NCBI GenBank assembly: GCA_963772935.1
Contig: CAVYZK010000007.1
Span: 496,001 to 560,000, forward strand
Reading direction: 5' to 3'
DNA: 64,000 bases
Origin: JANNNF01 sp963772935
Lineage (GTDB): Bacteria; Pseudomonadota; Alphaproteobacteria; Rhodobacterales; Rhodobacteraceae
A model generated the notes under the pieces. The model did not search any database. It saw only the letters and a program-made list of their open reading frames with translations, and was not told the DNA's origin. The translations under genes and the position numbers were made by a program. Shown piece by piece: positions 53,545 to 61,967 of the stretch. Within the stretch, counting starts at the first letter, position 1. Every line of letters begins with the position of its first letter.

Positions 53545-54336
53545 TCAGAACTGCAGCAGTTGCAGTGCCATCATGCCCGGTGACATTTGCGATGCGCCTG
53601 CGACCAGTTCTGATCGCAACAGGAACCCTTTGATCAGTGTTTCCACCTTTTCGGGGTCGCTGAACTGGCTGATACTATCCGCGCCAAACCGCGCCTCGGC
53701 TTTTTGTTTCAGCACGCCCAGTTGCTGGTCAAGGTCGATGGCGGCAAAGCTGGAGGGCAAGCCAAGCGCGGTCTGAAACACCTGCCGTAGCGGCGCAGAG
53801 CCCAGAATGGTGAACCATTTGGCATCCTCGCTGATCGTGCGGTTTGACAGCGCAGCCAACTCTCGCTGTGCGTTCAGGGCATAGCGGTAGTCGTTGTTCT
53901 GGTCGCCCACCGCGGTTTCAAACTGACGCGTGCGGTACAGGGAGATGGTGGTTTCGGCAAAGTCAGAGACTTTGTTGCCAGGCACAGCATAGTCGCCAAA
54001 GCCGAAGGCCGCCGAAAACTTCTGATACTGTTTGTCGGCCAGCCGATTGGACAGCGCCTCCGTGGTCAGGGTGCCATCTTCCAGCACCTTGCGGATGAAG
54101 AAGCGGTTGTTGATATCATTTTCGAGCCCGTAGGCCCCCAAAGCGACGCCCAGCAGTCGCCTGTCGGCGACCAGTTCTTCGGCGGTGTTGATCGTACCGA
54201 TCTTTTCGCGGAAATAGGCTTCATCGCGCTGGTTGATGGCATTGGCCTGAAACGCCTTTTGCTGCGCCGCCATGGTGCGTTTCAGCACGCCCCAGCCGGC
54301 ATAACCGCCAAGCGGCAAAACCGGCTGGAATGTCAT
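53545..54336 (-). CDS. DUF1217 flagellar-cluster protein
   Basis: A 263-residue protein of the DUF1217 family, found in alphaproteobacterial flagellar clusters. Visible family stretches are GWGVLKRTMAAQQKAF, FREKIGTINTAEELVADRRLL and FFIRKVLEDGTL, with a helical C-terminus (KGFLLRSELVAGASQMSPGMMALQLLQF in part). No signal peptide or membrane helix is seen. The biochemical role is unknown. It overlaps flbT by four bases and is last of the operon flagellin-flaF-flbT-DUF1217, so a role in filament production is plausible. Confidence 0.78.
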   Translation of the reverse strand: MTFQPVLPLGGYAGWGVLKRTMAAQQKAFQANAINQRDEAYFREKIGTINTAEELVADRRLLGVALGAYGLENDINNRFFIRKVLEDGTLTTEALSNRLADKQYQKFSAAFGFGDYAVPGNKVSDFAETTISLYRTRQFETAVGDQNNDYRYALNAQRELAALSNRTISEDAKWFTILGSAPLRQVFQTALGLPSSFAAIDLDQQLGVLKQKAEARFGADSISQFSDPEKVETLIKGFLLRSELVAGASQMSPGMMALQLLQF

Positions 54337-54737
54337 GCGCGTCCGGCTGCGAACAGCCGCTCCTCACGGGGCAACAGGCCGCGCAGGGCCTTCATGGCCT
54401 GATAGTGCTGATCCTCCAGCACCGCCTTGCTGGCCACGGCAAGTTGCGCGCGGCTGTCAGGGTCGATCAGAACCTGGCTGAGTTGTTCAATCCCGCGCAA
54501 AAGCTGCATGCGCGCATCACCAGCCTCGGCATCGCCGGTCAGCACCAGTTGCGCGATGTAGCACACGCGGCGGACCGGGGTATTGACCTCCTCAGGGTGA
54601 ATGGCGTCGCGCAGCCGCAGGATATGGGCATTGGGCGTCATGATGGCCAGCCGAGAGCGGCGTTCGCCATTCTCAATCACCGCGCCGTTGATCAGCACCC
54701 GTTCATGCGGCCCTAATTTCAGGACAAGCCCGGTCAT
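54333..54737 (-). CDS. flbT: Flagellin translation regulator FlbT
   Basis: A 134-residue FlbT: LVLKLGPHERVLINGAVIENGERRSRLAI is the family start (key part GPHERVLINGAVIENG), followed by QLVLTGDAEAGDARMQLLRGIEQL. In Caulobacter FlbT binds the flagellin mRNA leader and represses its translation until hook assembly is complete. A hairpin suitable as a target lies in the leader of the nearby flagellin gene (56397-56417). It overlaps flaF and the DUF1217 gene by four bases each. Confidence 0.92.
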   Translation of the reverse strand: MTGLVLKLGPHERVLINGAVIENGERRSRLAIMTPNAHILRLRDAIHPEEVNTPVRRVCYIAQLVLTGDAEAGDARMQLLRGIEQLSQVLIDPDSRAQLAVASKAVLEDQHYQAMKALRGLLPREERLFAAGRA

Positions 54738-55111
54738 GCCGACCCCCTGTCACCGCGCAGACCGCGCATTACGGCGGTATTGATATCGACCAGCACCTCG
54801 ACGCTGGCACGCCCATCCAACACGGCGCGGCTGTGTTCGGTGGTGAATTGATACAGATAGAACAGTTGCGCGCGCAATGGGGCGGGAAGGCCGTTCTGTG
54901 GCCCCGCCACATCGGCCGCAAGCGTGGACCAAAGCCGCAGGTTGGCGGCCAATGCATCAACAAAGGCAGGGAAGTCCTCGGCCTTGCGCGACCACGCAGC
55001 AGACATACGCTGGGTGATACGGGCCAGAAGATCGTATTCGACGCCGCGCGGTGTACGGGCGGGGGCTTCGGGGCGGGCATAGGCGCTGCGGGCAGTCTGC
55101 AAAGCGGACAT
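54734..55111 (-). CDS. flaF: Flagellin synthesis regulator FlaF
   Basis: A 125-residue FlaF: ARSAYARPEAPARTPRGVEYDLLARITQRM has the family's start (key part RTPRGVEYDLLARIT), then LWSTLAADVAGPQNGLPAPLRAQLFYLYQF and VDINTAVMRGLRG. In alphaproteobacteria FlaF acts opposite to FlbT, being needed for flagellin synthesis and secretion. It follows the flagellin gene by 67 bases and overlaps flbT by four. Confidence 0.92.
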   Translation of the reverse strand: MSALQTARSAYARPEAPARTPRGVEYDLLARITQRMSAAWSRKAEDFPAFVDALAANLRLWSTLAADVAGPQNGLPAPLRAQLFYLYQFTTEHSRAVLDGRASVEVLVDINTAVMRGLRGDRGSA

Positions 55112-55178
55112 GTGTCATCCTTCCGGGAAATTGGGGTGAAGGCGGCAAGGGCCGGGGCGCAAACCCCGGCCCAACCGA

Positions 55179-56378
55179 TTACCGGAAGAGCGAAAGCAGT
55201 GTCTGCGGCTGCTGATTAGCAATCGACAGCGCCTGCACACCCAGTTGCTGCTGCACTTGCAGCGCTTGCAGGCGGGCCGATGTTTCCTCCATATCGGCAT
55301 CCACCATCGACCCGATCCCGGCCTTCAGCGAATCCGACAACTCACTGACGAAATCGCGCTGAATGTCGATCCGCTTTTCCACCGAACCGAACGAGGCTGC
55401 CGCATCAATCGACGTGGTCAGCAGCGCCTCGATGTTGCCCAAGGCCGCAACCGCCCCCGCGCCGGTTGACACGTCAAGCCCGGTCAACGCGCCAAGGCCA
55501 CCAGCATTGGCGTTCTTGAACTGCGAACTGACCGAAATGTCGGTGGTGCCTCCGTTGGTAAACACCAGCGTCCCTGCGGTGCCGCTGTCATAGTCAATCG
55601 ACAGATCGGCGATGCCCATGCTTTCGATGGCCGTTTTGAGGCCCACGGCCGCAACATCGGCCGGTGTGGTAGATGCGATATCAGCCGCCGAGAAGGTATA
55701 GCTGGCCGTTTTCCCGCCAATCGTCACCGAAAGGCTGTCGCCCACCGCAAAACCTGCAGCGCCGTCAATGACCACAGTGCCAGTGCCCGCAGCATCAATT
55801 GCAAAGCCTGCCGTATCGGCCCCGGTCGAAGCCCCGGTTGTGCCGGTGAACGCCGCTTTGGCCGTGTAGGCACCGGTAGACAGGTTTTGTGCGGTCACGG
55901 CAATCGACGAGGTGGACACGCCCGAGCCAGACCGGTCCAGCGACGAAAGCACGTTGACGGTGGACTGCGATCCATCCACCAGGTTCAGCCCGTTGAACTG
56001 GGCCGCCCCCACAACCGATTCAATCTGGCTGCGCAGTGCCGAAATATCGGTCTGAATCTTGGTCCGATCGACGTTTTCTTCCTGTGCTGCAACGATCTTG
56101 CCTTTGATCTGGGTCAGCAGGCCCGTCACCGTTTCCGACGCCTTGCGGGCCACCGCAATGGTCGAGGACCCCAATGCCAAGCTGTCAGAGATGCCCTTGA
56201 AGCCCGCCACATCCGATTCCATCACTTTGGAAATCGCCCAGACAGCAGCGTTGTCTTTGGCATTGGATACCGACTTGCCCGTCGAAATCTCGGACTGAGT
56301 CATGTTCATGTTCTTGTTGATCCCCTTCATCGTCTGAAGGGCAACCATCGCGGAGGTATTGGTCAAAATGGACGACAT
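55179..56378 (-). CDS. fliC: Flagellin
   Basis: The 399-residue filament subunit has the conserved D0/D1 ends: N-terminal SSILTNTSAMVALQTMKGINKNMNMTQSEISTGKSV, key parts NKNMNMTQSEISTGKSV, and C-terminal ALQVQQQLGVQALSIANQQPQTLLSLFR, key part LGVQALSIANQQPQTLL. The middle (about 150-300) is threonine-, serine- and alanine-rich and variable, the exposed part. ATG at 56378 has AAGGA eight bases upstream; 56384 is an alternative two codons earlier. Upstream lie a hairpin and a CtrA-like box. It is the only flagellin gene in the window. Confidence 0.93.
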   Translation of the reverse strand: MSSILTNTSAMVALQTMKGINKNMNMTQSEISTGKSVSNAKDNAAVWAISKVMESDVAGFKGISDSLALGSSTIAVARKASETVTGLLTQIKGKIVAAQEENVDRTKIQTDISALRSQIESVVGAAQFNGLNLVDGSQSTVNVLSSLDRSGSGVSTSSIAVTAQNLSTGAYTAKAAFTGTTGASTGADTAGFAIDAAGTGTVVIDGAAGFAVGDSLSVTIGGKTASYTFSAADIASTTPADVAAVGLKTAIESMGIADLSIDYDSGTAGTLVFTNGGTTDISVSSQFKNANAGGLGALTGLDVSTGAGAVAALGNIEALLTTSIDAAASFGSVEKRIDIQRDFVSELSDSLKAGIGSMVDADMEETSARLQALQVQQQLGVQALSIANQQPQTLLSLFR

Positions 56379-56396
56379 CGTCATGTTCCTTACAGT

Positions 56397-56417
56397 GCCC
56401 CGCACTTTGTGCAGGGC
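56397..56417 (-). promoter_or_regulatory. Hairpin in the flagellin mRNA leader, possible FlbT target
   Basis: On the minus strand GCCC-T-GCAC, loop AAA, GTGC-G-GGGC form two 4-bp stems separated by one mismatch, ending about six bases before the AAGGA site of flagellin. Position and the neighbouring flbT gene suggest translational control; this is inference. Confidence 0.4.
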
Positions 56418-56527
56418 GAGAATACTGCATCACGAGCAGCGGTTCCGGCGTTCTGGCCGATGCGGCCGGAGCGTACCGGCGGCGCCACCCCGTCGTGGGA
56501 TGCAGGGATAGTGATGCAGCGGAACCC

Positions 56528-56542
56528 CTAACGTAGTCCTAA
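56528..56542 (-). promoter_or_regulatory. CtrA-like box upstream of flagellin
   Basis: Read on the minus strand this is TTAG-N7-TTAG, one mismatch per half from consensus with exact seven-base spacing. It lies about 150 bases before the flagellin start. Confidence 0.5.
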
Positions 56543-56586
56543 TGCCAAAAGCTCGGATGTCGCAGATTTGACACGATATTTCTGCG

Positions 56587-56907
56587 TCAGACCCGCTGGG
56601 TCAGCCCGTGTGGAGCATCGCCGATGGCTGAACTCCGCCCCTGCGCGTCATAGGTCGTCATCCGCGTACCCGGCCCGACATCCGCCAGCCTGCGCCGTGC
56701 GGCCCGCACCCCGCGCGCCGCTGCGAGCAGGCAGGCGGCGTTGCGTTCGGCCTTGCTGCGCAGACGGGTCGCGGTAGCGCGATCTGTGATGTGCAGATTG
56801 GCCAGAATCGTCTCTGTCATGGCACAAGTTGCTGCCAATTCCGTCAGATCACCCCGGCGCAGGGCGGCAAAGGCGTTATCCAGCGCGGCCTCCAGTTCAT
56901 GCTCCAT
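56587..56907 (-). CDS. FlgN-like flagellar chaperone
   Basis: A 106-residue, helix-rich protein: LEAALDNAFAALRRGDLTEL, then LRSKAERNAACLLAAARGVRAARRRL and a C-terminal MTTYDAQGR. Short helical proteins ending TYDAxGR are typical of alphaproteobacterial FlgN, which escorts FlgK and FlgL to the export gate. It overlaps the flgJ-like gene by 11 bases, and both are commonly adjacent in this group. GGGAGCTG precedes the ATG at 56907. Similarity is weak, so context carries weight. Confidence 0.65.
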   Translation of the reverse strand: MEHELEAALDNAFAALRRGDLTELAATCAMTETILANLHITDRATATRLRSKAERNAACLLAAARGVRAARRRLADVGPGTRMTTYDAQGRSSAIGDAPHGLTQRV

Positions 56908-57170
56908 TGTCAGCTCCCTGCATGGCATGGAAAAGTTTTTCTGCCAGTCCGATCCCCCCCTTTTCGACCATCAGCTTGGCCTGTTCGTCGCGCAGGAACG
57001 AGGCAAACTGATCTTCGCCAATGCCGCCGCCAAAGGAGTTTGATTGCGTCCCGACCCCCGCATGACCCAGCATTTCGGTCAGAAATGCGGCTTCCAACGC
57101 CTTGGCTTGCGTCATCAGAACCGCATTTCGGTCAGCGGGTGAGGGTGGCGAAAACGGGGCAATCTGCATG
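56897..57170 (-). CDS. flgJ: Rod-binding protein, FlgJ N-terminal type
   Basis: A 90-residue protein corresponding only to the rod-scaffold domain of FlgJ: LEAAFLTEMLGHAGV, then GGGIGEDQFASFLRDEQAKLMVEKGGIGLAEKLF (key part DEQAKLMVEKGGIGLAEKL). It lacks the muramidase domain, which is supplied separately by the transglycosylase at 42756, as usual in alphaproteobacteria. The start at 57170 has AAAGGA upstream; the frame is open further but runs antisense through fliK. It is divergent from fliK with a CtrA-like box between. Confidence 0.85.
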
Positions 57171-57218
57171 ATTGTGTCCTTTGAGTATGTCAGATTTTTC
57201 CGACTATCCACGCTTGCG

Positions 57219-57233
57219 GTAAACAACCAGTAA
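57219..57233. promoter_or_regulatory. CtrA-like box between flgJ and fliK
   Basis: GTAA-N7-GTAA on the plus strand (TTAC-N7-TTAC on the minus strand) has exact spacing and one mismatch per half. It lies 49 bases from the flgJ start and 52 bases before the fliK ATG. Confidence 0.4.
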
Positions 57234-57284
57234 CCAGTTGCATGCGAAAAGAGGGGCAATCGAACGACAAATATCGTGGAGCCA

Positions 57285-58922
57285 ATGATACCCATCCTGC
57301 TCACCCCTTCAGCAGCACCACCGTTGCCCCCTGCGACTGTCAGTGGCGTGGACGAGCGGGATGGGGGGTTTTCTACAGTGTTCGACACAGATTTGATGCT
57401 CTTTGGTATTGATGATGTGCCCCTCCCAGTCCCTGCAATGGCGGCGGTGATTTTGGTTGCGGAGGGGGAGGTCGCGGAAGCCGATGAGTGGAGGAGTGAT
57501 CTGGAGCCCGCGACTGCGCAGCCGTTGACCGATGACTGCGGCGACAGGATGGTGACCGATAGCGCCGCGATGCCGATTGTTATCGCGAGTGAGGATATGG
57601 CCCAGCCCCCAGTCGTCACTCCTGATGCAACACCCTTGGTCGCGGCACTGCAAGGAATGGCGGCGCTGGATTTGAGGCCTGTTGTAGATATCGCGGACCG
57701 ACCGGAAGCCACCTCTTATGCGCCCGCCCAACAGCCTGTAGCCAGCAAAGCCGATACGGCATCCCTCCCTCGGATCATCACGACTGTGGCCGCATCAGCG
57801 GCAGACGTTCCTCTCGTCGAAAAGACTCCCTTTGTGGAGGACGTTTCCCAAACCTTTGACAGCCTACCCGCCCCCTCAGTGCATCGGACGGCTAGCGATC
57901 ATCTCCACCGCGTTGCATCGAAGACCGTTACAGAGAGGACGACGGCTTTGCCCATTCGGGCCCTGCCGCAGCCGGACCCGACCAAGACCACTGACGTCGC
58001 TGCGCAATTGCCAACAATCATGCCGAAGCCTGCAGGCTTCGATCCGGTTGATGCCAGTGTTGCGGTTGTGAGCCGTATCGCGGATGTGCCGACGCAGGTC
58101 GATACGGTTGCGTCGGCTGAACGGCTGGATATCCCTGCCATCGCCCCCCCACCCGCACCTGTGCAGGCAGGGGTTTTGGAACTGGCGTCGCGGTTGGTCT
58201 GGTCCGATGTAATGCCTGCGCCGCGCGAGCCTATCGCCATGGATCAAAGCGCAAATTTCGAAAGTAGCAGCCGTTCGCCTTTGCCAGAGCCTTACCTCAA
58301 GCCTATGGGCCCCCGAAGCACCCCCAAGGTGCCACACATTGACAGCCCTTCACTTGAGCCGCGTCAGGCAAACGTCCCCCCAGACGGCGAGGGGCAAACG
58401 CTGCTTGCCATACCCCCGCCCGACGCAAATGACACCGTCTTGCCCGCGTTGCCCGACCTACGGATAGGAGCGCAAAGCGACCCCCCGCCCATTATGGCAA
58501 GTCGCAACCATCCCGTTCTTGCGTCTCATCCATCACCCGCCGCTCAGCTACATGCCGTGCTTTCACAGGCTGACGGTGGCGGGGTCGAGATGGTTCTGGC
58601 ACCGGAAGAACTTGGGCGTTTGCGGATTGAAATGGTTCCGGACGGCGATAGCCTGCGTGTTACCATTGCGGTCGAACGTCCTGACACACTGGATATGTTT
58701 CGGCGCAATACCGATGTGCTGCTGGCCGAAATTCGCCAAGCCGGATTCTTGGGGACGCAGCTGAGTTTTGGCGACTGGAACGGGCCAAAAGGCTCTGACA
58801 CCGCAAAAAACCAAATCGAGGATGCGGGAACAGCGGCTGATCCAATGCCATCCTCTCCAATCTTTTCGCGCCCATCCCGTGGCAATACCGCCACGGGGGC
58901 CGGGCTTGATCTTCGGCTTTAG
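57285..58922 (+). CDS. fliK: Flagellar hook-length control protein FliK
   Basis: A 545-residue protein with a long, proline- and threonine-rich N-terminal region of low complexity, suited to a molecular ruler, and a compact C-terminal FliK domain: LHAVLSQADGGGVEMVLAPEELGRLRIEMV, key part VLAPEELGRLRIEM, then VAVERPDTLDM-type sequence and DVLLAEIRQAGF. It measures the hook and switches FlhB. ATG at 57285 is chosen; GTG at 57276 is an alternative. The flgD gene follows after 11 bases, so both hook-assembly factors are cotranscribed. Confidence 0.87.
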   Translation: MIPILLTPSAAPPLPPATVSGVDERDGGFSTVFDTDLMLFGIDDVPLPVPAMAAVILVAEGEVAEADEWRSDLEPATAQPLTDDCGDRMVTDSAAMPIVIASEDMAQPPVVTPDATPLVAALQGMAALDLRPVVDIADRPEATSYAPAQQPVASKADTASLPRIITTVAASAADVPLVEKTPFVEDVSQTFDSLPAPSVHRTASDHLHRVASKTVTERTTALPIRALPQPDPTKTTDVAAQLPTIMPKPAGFDPVDASVAVVSRIADVPTQVDTVASAERLDIPAIAPPPAPVQAGVLELASRLVWSDVMPAPREPIAMDQSANFESSSRSPLPEPYLKPMGPRSTPKVPHIDSPSLEPRQANVPPDGEGQTLLAIPPPDANDTVLPALPDLRIGAQSDPPPIMASRNHPVLASHPSPAAQLHAVLSQADGGGVEMVLAPEELGRLRIEMVPDGDSLRVTIAVERPDTLDMFRRNTDVLLAEIRQAGFLGTQLSFGDWNGPKGSDTAKNQIEDAGTAADPMPSSPIFSRPSRGNTATGAGLDLRL

Positions 58923-58933
58923 GAACCCGCAAC

Positions 58934-59587
58934 ATGGATATCACCGCAACGACCTCCGCCCAGACAGTGACGACCACACCGCGCAAGGCGGCGATTTCGT
59001 CTGACTTCGACACATTTCTTAAAATGCTGACAACGCAGATGAAGAACCAAGACCCGCTCAACCCGGTCGATTCGTCTGACTACGCCGTACAACTTGCGAC
59101 ATTCTCGGGCGTTGAGCAGCAACAGCAGACCAACACGCTGCTCAAAGACCTAGGAGCGCAATTCTCGCTGCTTGGAATGTCACAGTTGGCGGGCTGGGTT
59201 GGGCAAGAAGCACGGGCGGCGGTGCCGGTCTGGTACTCGGGCGCGCCTGTCACCATTTCCCCCAACCCTGCTGCCGTGGCCGACAGGGCGGTTCTTGTTA
59301 TCAAAGATGCACAGGGCAATCTGGTTTCACGGGAAGATTTACCTGTCAGCACCACACCATATCAATGGCTTGGCTCCGATGCGGCAGGTGACCCTTTGCC
59401 GGAGGGACGCTACACGCTGACGCTGGAAAGTTGGGTGGGCGATGAAAAGCTGGGCGAGGATGTGGTCGAATCCTACGCCCGCATCCTTGAGGCGCGGGGC
59501 GGAGCGAGCGGGACCACGATTGTGCTGGAAGGGGGCATCGAAGTACCAGCCACAGCCGTAACGGGCCTGCGTGCACCGATAGCCTGA
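58934..59587 (+). CDS. flgD: Flagellar hook cap / hook assembly protein FlgD
   Basis: A 217-residue protein with the FlgD N-terminal signature DFDTFLKMLTTQMKNQDPLNPVDSSDYAVQLATFSGVEQQQQTN, key parts LKMLTTQMKNQDPLNPVDS and QLATFSGVEQQ, followed by Tudor/FnIII-like beta sequence (DAQGNLVSREDLPV, PLPEGRYTLTLE). It forms the cap at which FlgE polymerises. It directly follows fliK and is the last flagellar gene of the window on this side. Confidence 0.93.
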   Translation: MDITATTSAQTVTTTPRKAAISSDFDTFLKMLTTQMKNQDPLNPVDSSDYAVQLATFSGVEQQQQTNTLLKDLGAQFSLLGMSQLAGWVGQEARAAVPVWYSGAPVTISPNPAAVADRAVLVIKDAQGNLVSREDLPVSTTPYQWLGSDAAGDPLPEGRYTLTLESWVGDEKLGEDVVESYARILEARGGASGTTIVLEGGIEVPATAVTGLRAPIA

Positions 59588-59631
59588 CGGCTGGCTTGAA
59601 GGTGGGCAACGCTGCGGGCATAACGCCTGTC

Positions 59632-60441
59632 ATGCTGGATAGTACCCCCACTCTGGATTTGCGCCATCAGGTTGAGGCGGCTTTGCCTGCGCTGCGCGGT
59701 GCAGAATGGGTGGCTTTGCAAGGCGGGCGGACCAACCGTCTGTGGCGGGTCGGGCGTCTGGTGGTAAAGCTTTATGCTCAACAGGCACAGAGCCCATTGT
59801 TTCCCAATGACCCCTTGGCCGAGGCCAAGGCGTTGCGGATAGCCGCTCCATCTGGTCTGGCCCCGACCTTGCGACGGACGGGGCCGGGGTGGCTGGCCTA
59901 CGATCATTGCGAAGGCCAGACTTGGCAAGGCGGTGATACAGCGTCGGTGGCGGTGGTTCTGGGGAAGGTCCACAATGTGCCATGTCCCGATTTTCGCAAA
60001 GTTGAATCCGGCAGCGCGGCCTTGAGAAAGCAATGTATTGAAATTGCATCGCAATGCAGGGGTACACTGCCGCCGTTACCGCCCGATCCCGGGGTGCCCG
60101 CAACGCCGCCCAAATTCATTCACGGTGACGCGGTTGCTGGAAATATTCTTGTGACAGGGCAAAGGCTTACGCTAATTGATTGGCAGTGCCCCGCTTTGGG
60201 CGACCCCACCGAAGATTTGGCAACCTTTCTATCGCCCGCTATGCAATGGCTGTATCGAGGGCAAGTGCTGTCAGTTCAGCAAGAGACAGCCTTCCTTGCT
60301 GCCTATCCTGACCCTGACATTACCCAACGATTTCAAAGTATGAAGTCGCTGTTTCGGTGGCGCATGGCGGCACATTGCCTATGGCGCGCGGAACGTGGCG
60401 ATGCAGATTACGCACAGGCAATGACGCTTGAACTGCGCTAA
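59632..60441 (+). CDS. Phosphotransferase family protein (aminoglycoside/choline kinase-like)
   Basis: A roughly 269-residue small-molecule kinase of the APH fold. WRVGRLVVKLYA provides the ATP-contacting lysine, FIHGDAVAGNIL is the Brenner-type catalytic HxDxxxxN loop, and LIDWQ is the metal-binding position. Choline/ethanolamine kinases and aminoglycoside kinases share these features; the substrate is not apparent. It follows flgD by 44 bases but has no evident flagellar role. The start is uncertain: ATG at 59632 is used, with GTG 59602 or TTG 59596 possible. Its stop overlaps the convergent ubiB stop by four bases. Confidence 0.75.
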   Translation: MLDSTPTLDLRHQVEAALPALRGAEWVALQGGRTNRLWRVGRLVVKLYAQQAQSPLFPNDPLAEAKALRIAAPSGLAPTLRRTGPGWLAYDHCEGQTWQGGDTASVAVVLGKVHNVPCPDFRKVESGSAALRKQCIEIASQCRGTLPPLPPDPGVPATPPKFIHGDAVAGNILVTGQRLTLIDWQCPALGDPTEDLATFLSPAMQWLYRGQVLSVQQETAFLAAYPDPDITQRFQSMKSLFRWRMAAHCLWRAERGDADYAQAMTLELR

Positions 60442-61967
60442 AGCAGCGTTCCCGCCCACACCCCCAAGGCGGCAATTACGGCACCAGCCAGCAGCAGCAT
60501 GACCGGATGATATCCGCGCCGAACCACTATAACAGGCGGCGGATTGTTCACCTTGATCAGTTGCGCCTCCATCAACGCAGGCAGTTTCGGCCCGAACCTG
60601 GCCAGCACCATCGCCGTTTTCGCAAGATCGGCCAACAAGGCCTTTGGCCCGATGCTTTTCTTGATGTAGCCTTCAACAATCGGCTTTGCGACTTCCCAGA
60701 TGTTGATATGCGGGTCCAGACCGCGCGCGACACCTTCGACTACCACCATGGTGCGCTGCAACAGGATCAACTCGGTGCGGGTTTCCATGCCAAAGCGCTC
60801 GGTCACTTCGAAAAGGTAAGCCAGCAGCCGCGCCATCGAAATCCGGCTGGCGTCCATGCCAAAAATCGGCTCTCCGACGGCGCGCAGGGCGCGGGCGAAC
60901 TCGTCAATGTCGCGGTCTGCGGGCACATAGCCTGCCTCGAAATGCACTTCAGCGACCCGGCGATAATCCTTGCGAATAAAGCCGAACAGGATTTCCGCGT
61001 AAACCCGGCGGGTATATTCGTCGATCCGCCCCATGATCCCGAAATCATAGGCGACGATATCGCCATTGGCGGCAATTTTCAGGTTGCCCTGGTGCATGTC
61101 GGCGTGAAAATAACCGTCGCGCAGCGCGTGGTTGAGGAACAGTTGCAACACCCGCGCGCCCAACACGCGGCGGTCATGGCCCGCGGCGTCAATCGCGTCA
61201 TTTTCGTTCAGGCCGATGCCTTCGACCCAATCCAGCGTCATCACCGTGCGGCCCGAGAGGAACCAGCGCGGTTTCGGCACCGAAAACCCGGCGTCGTTCG
61301 CGGTATTGGCGGCAAATTCGGCGGCGGCAGACGATTCGAGCCTGAGATCGAGTTCGCCCATCACCACGCCTTCGAAGTGTTTGATCACTTCCATCGGGCG
61401 CAGGCGGCGGGCCGAAGGGGCCAGCAGTTCAATCCCGCGCGCGGCGAGATAGAAGGCGTCGATATCCTTGCGGAAGGCGCGTTCGATGTTGGGGCGCAGG
61501 ACTTTGACCGCCACATCCTCGCCAGTTTCCGCCATCCGCGCCTTGTGAACCTGCGCGATGGACGCGGCAGCGACGGGTTCGGAAAACTCGGAAAACATGC
61601 TGTCCACCGGCTGTTCCAGTTCCGCCGCTATCATCTTTTTCGCCACCGCAATCGGGAAGGGTGGCAGTTTGTCCTGCAAGTATTTGAGTTGCAGAGCCAG
61701 TTCATCGCCCACGATATCGGGACGGGTGGACAGAATCTGACCGAATTTGATGTAGGCCGGGCCGAGGGCCGTCAGCGCACGGGTGGCGGGTGGCAGGTCG
61801 GGGTCGCCTTTCAGGCCCAGCCATTTGAACGGCCAACCCAGCAGACGGGCGGCAAACCGCAGGCGAGGCGGCGCGCGAAACGCCTCAAGCACCACATCCA
61901 TCGCACCGGTGCGCTCCAGCGTGGCCCCGGTGCGGATCAGCCGCCAGATGTTATGCGGCCCCCTCAC
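60438..61967 (-). CDS. ubiB: Ubiquinone biosynthesis protein UbiB (ABC1/ADCK kinase-like)
   Basis: A 509-residue atypical kinase-like protein. AYIKFGQILSTRPD is the KxGQ signature, AAASIAQVHKA follows as the alanine-rich loop, and HADMHQGNLKI and VAYDFGIMGRID are the catalytic and metal-binding motifs. Two C-terminal hydrophobic helices (VMLLLAGAVIAALGVWAG) anchor it to the inner membrane. It is needed for ubiquinone synthesis. The ATG overlaps the ubiE stop (ATGA), and ubiE-ubiB pairs are typical of proteobacteria. Confidence 0.93.
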   Translation of the reverse strand: MRGPHNIWRLIRTGATLERTGAMDVVLEAFRAPPRLRFAARLLGWPFKWLGLKGDPDLPPATRALTALGPAYIKFGQILSTRPDIVGDELALQLKYLQDKLPPFPIAVAKKMIAAELEQPVDSMFSEFSEPVAAASIAQVHKARMAETGEDVAVKVLRPNIERAFRKDIDAFYLAARGIELLAPSARRLRPMEVIKHFEGVVMGELDLRLESSAAAEFAANTANDAGFSVPKPRWFLSGRTVMTLDWVEGIGLNENDAIDAAGHDRRVLGARVLQLFLNHALRDGYFHADMHQGNLKIAANGDIVAYDFGIMGRIDEYTRRVYAEILFGFIRKDYRRVAEVHFEAGYVPADRDIDEFARALRAVGEPIFGMDASRISMARLLAYLFEVTERFGMETRTELILLQRTMVVVEGVARGLDPHINIWEVAKPIVEGYIKKSIGPKALLADLAKTAMVLARFGPKLPALMEAQLIKVNNPPPVIVVRRGYHPVMLLLAGAVIAALGVWAGTLL

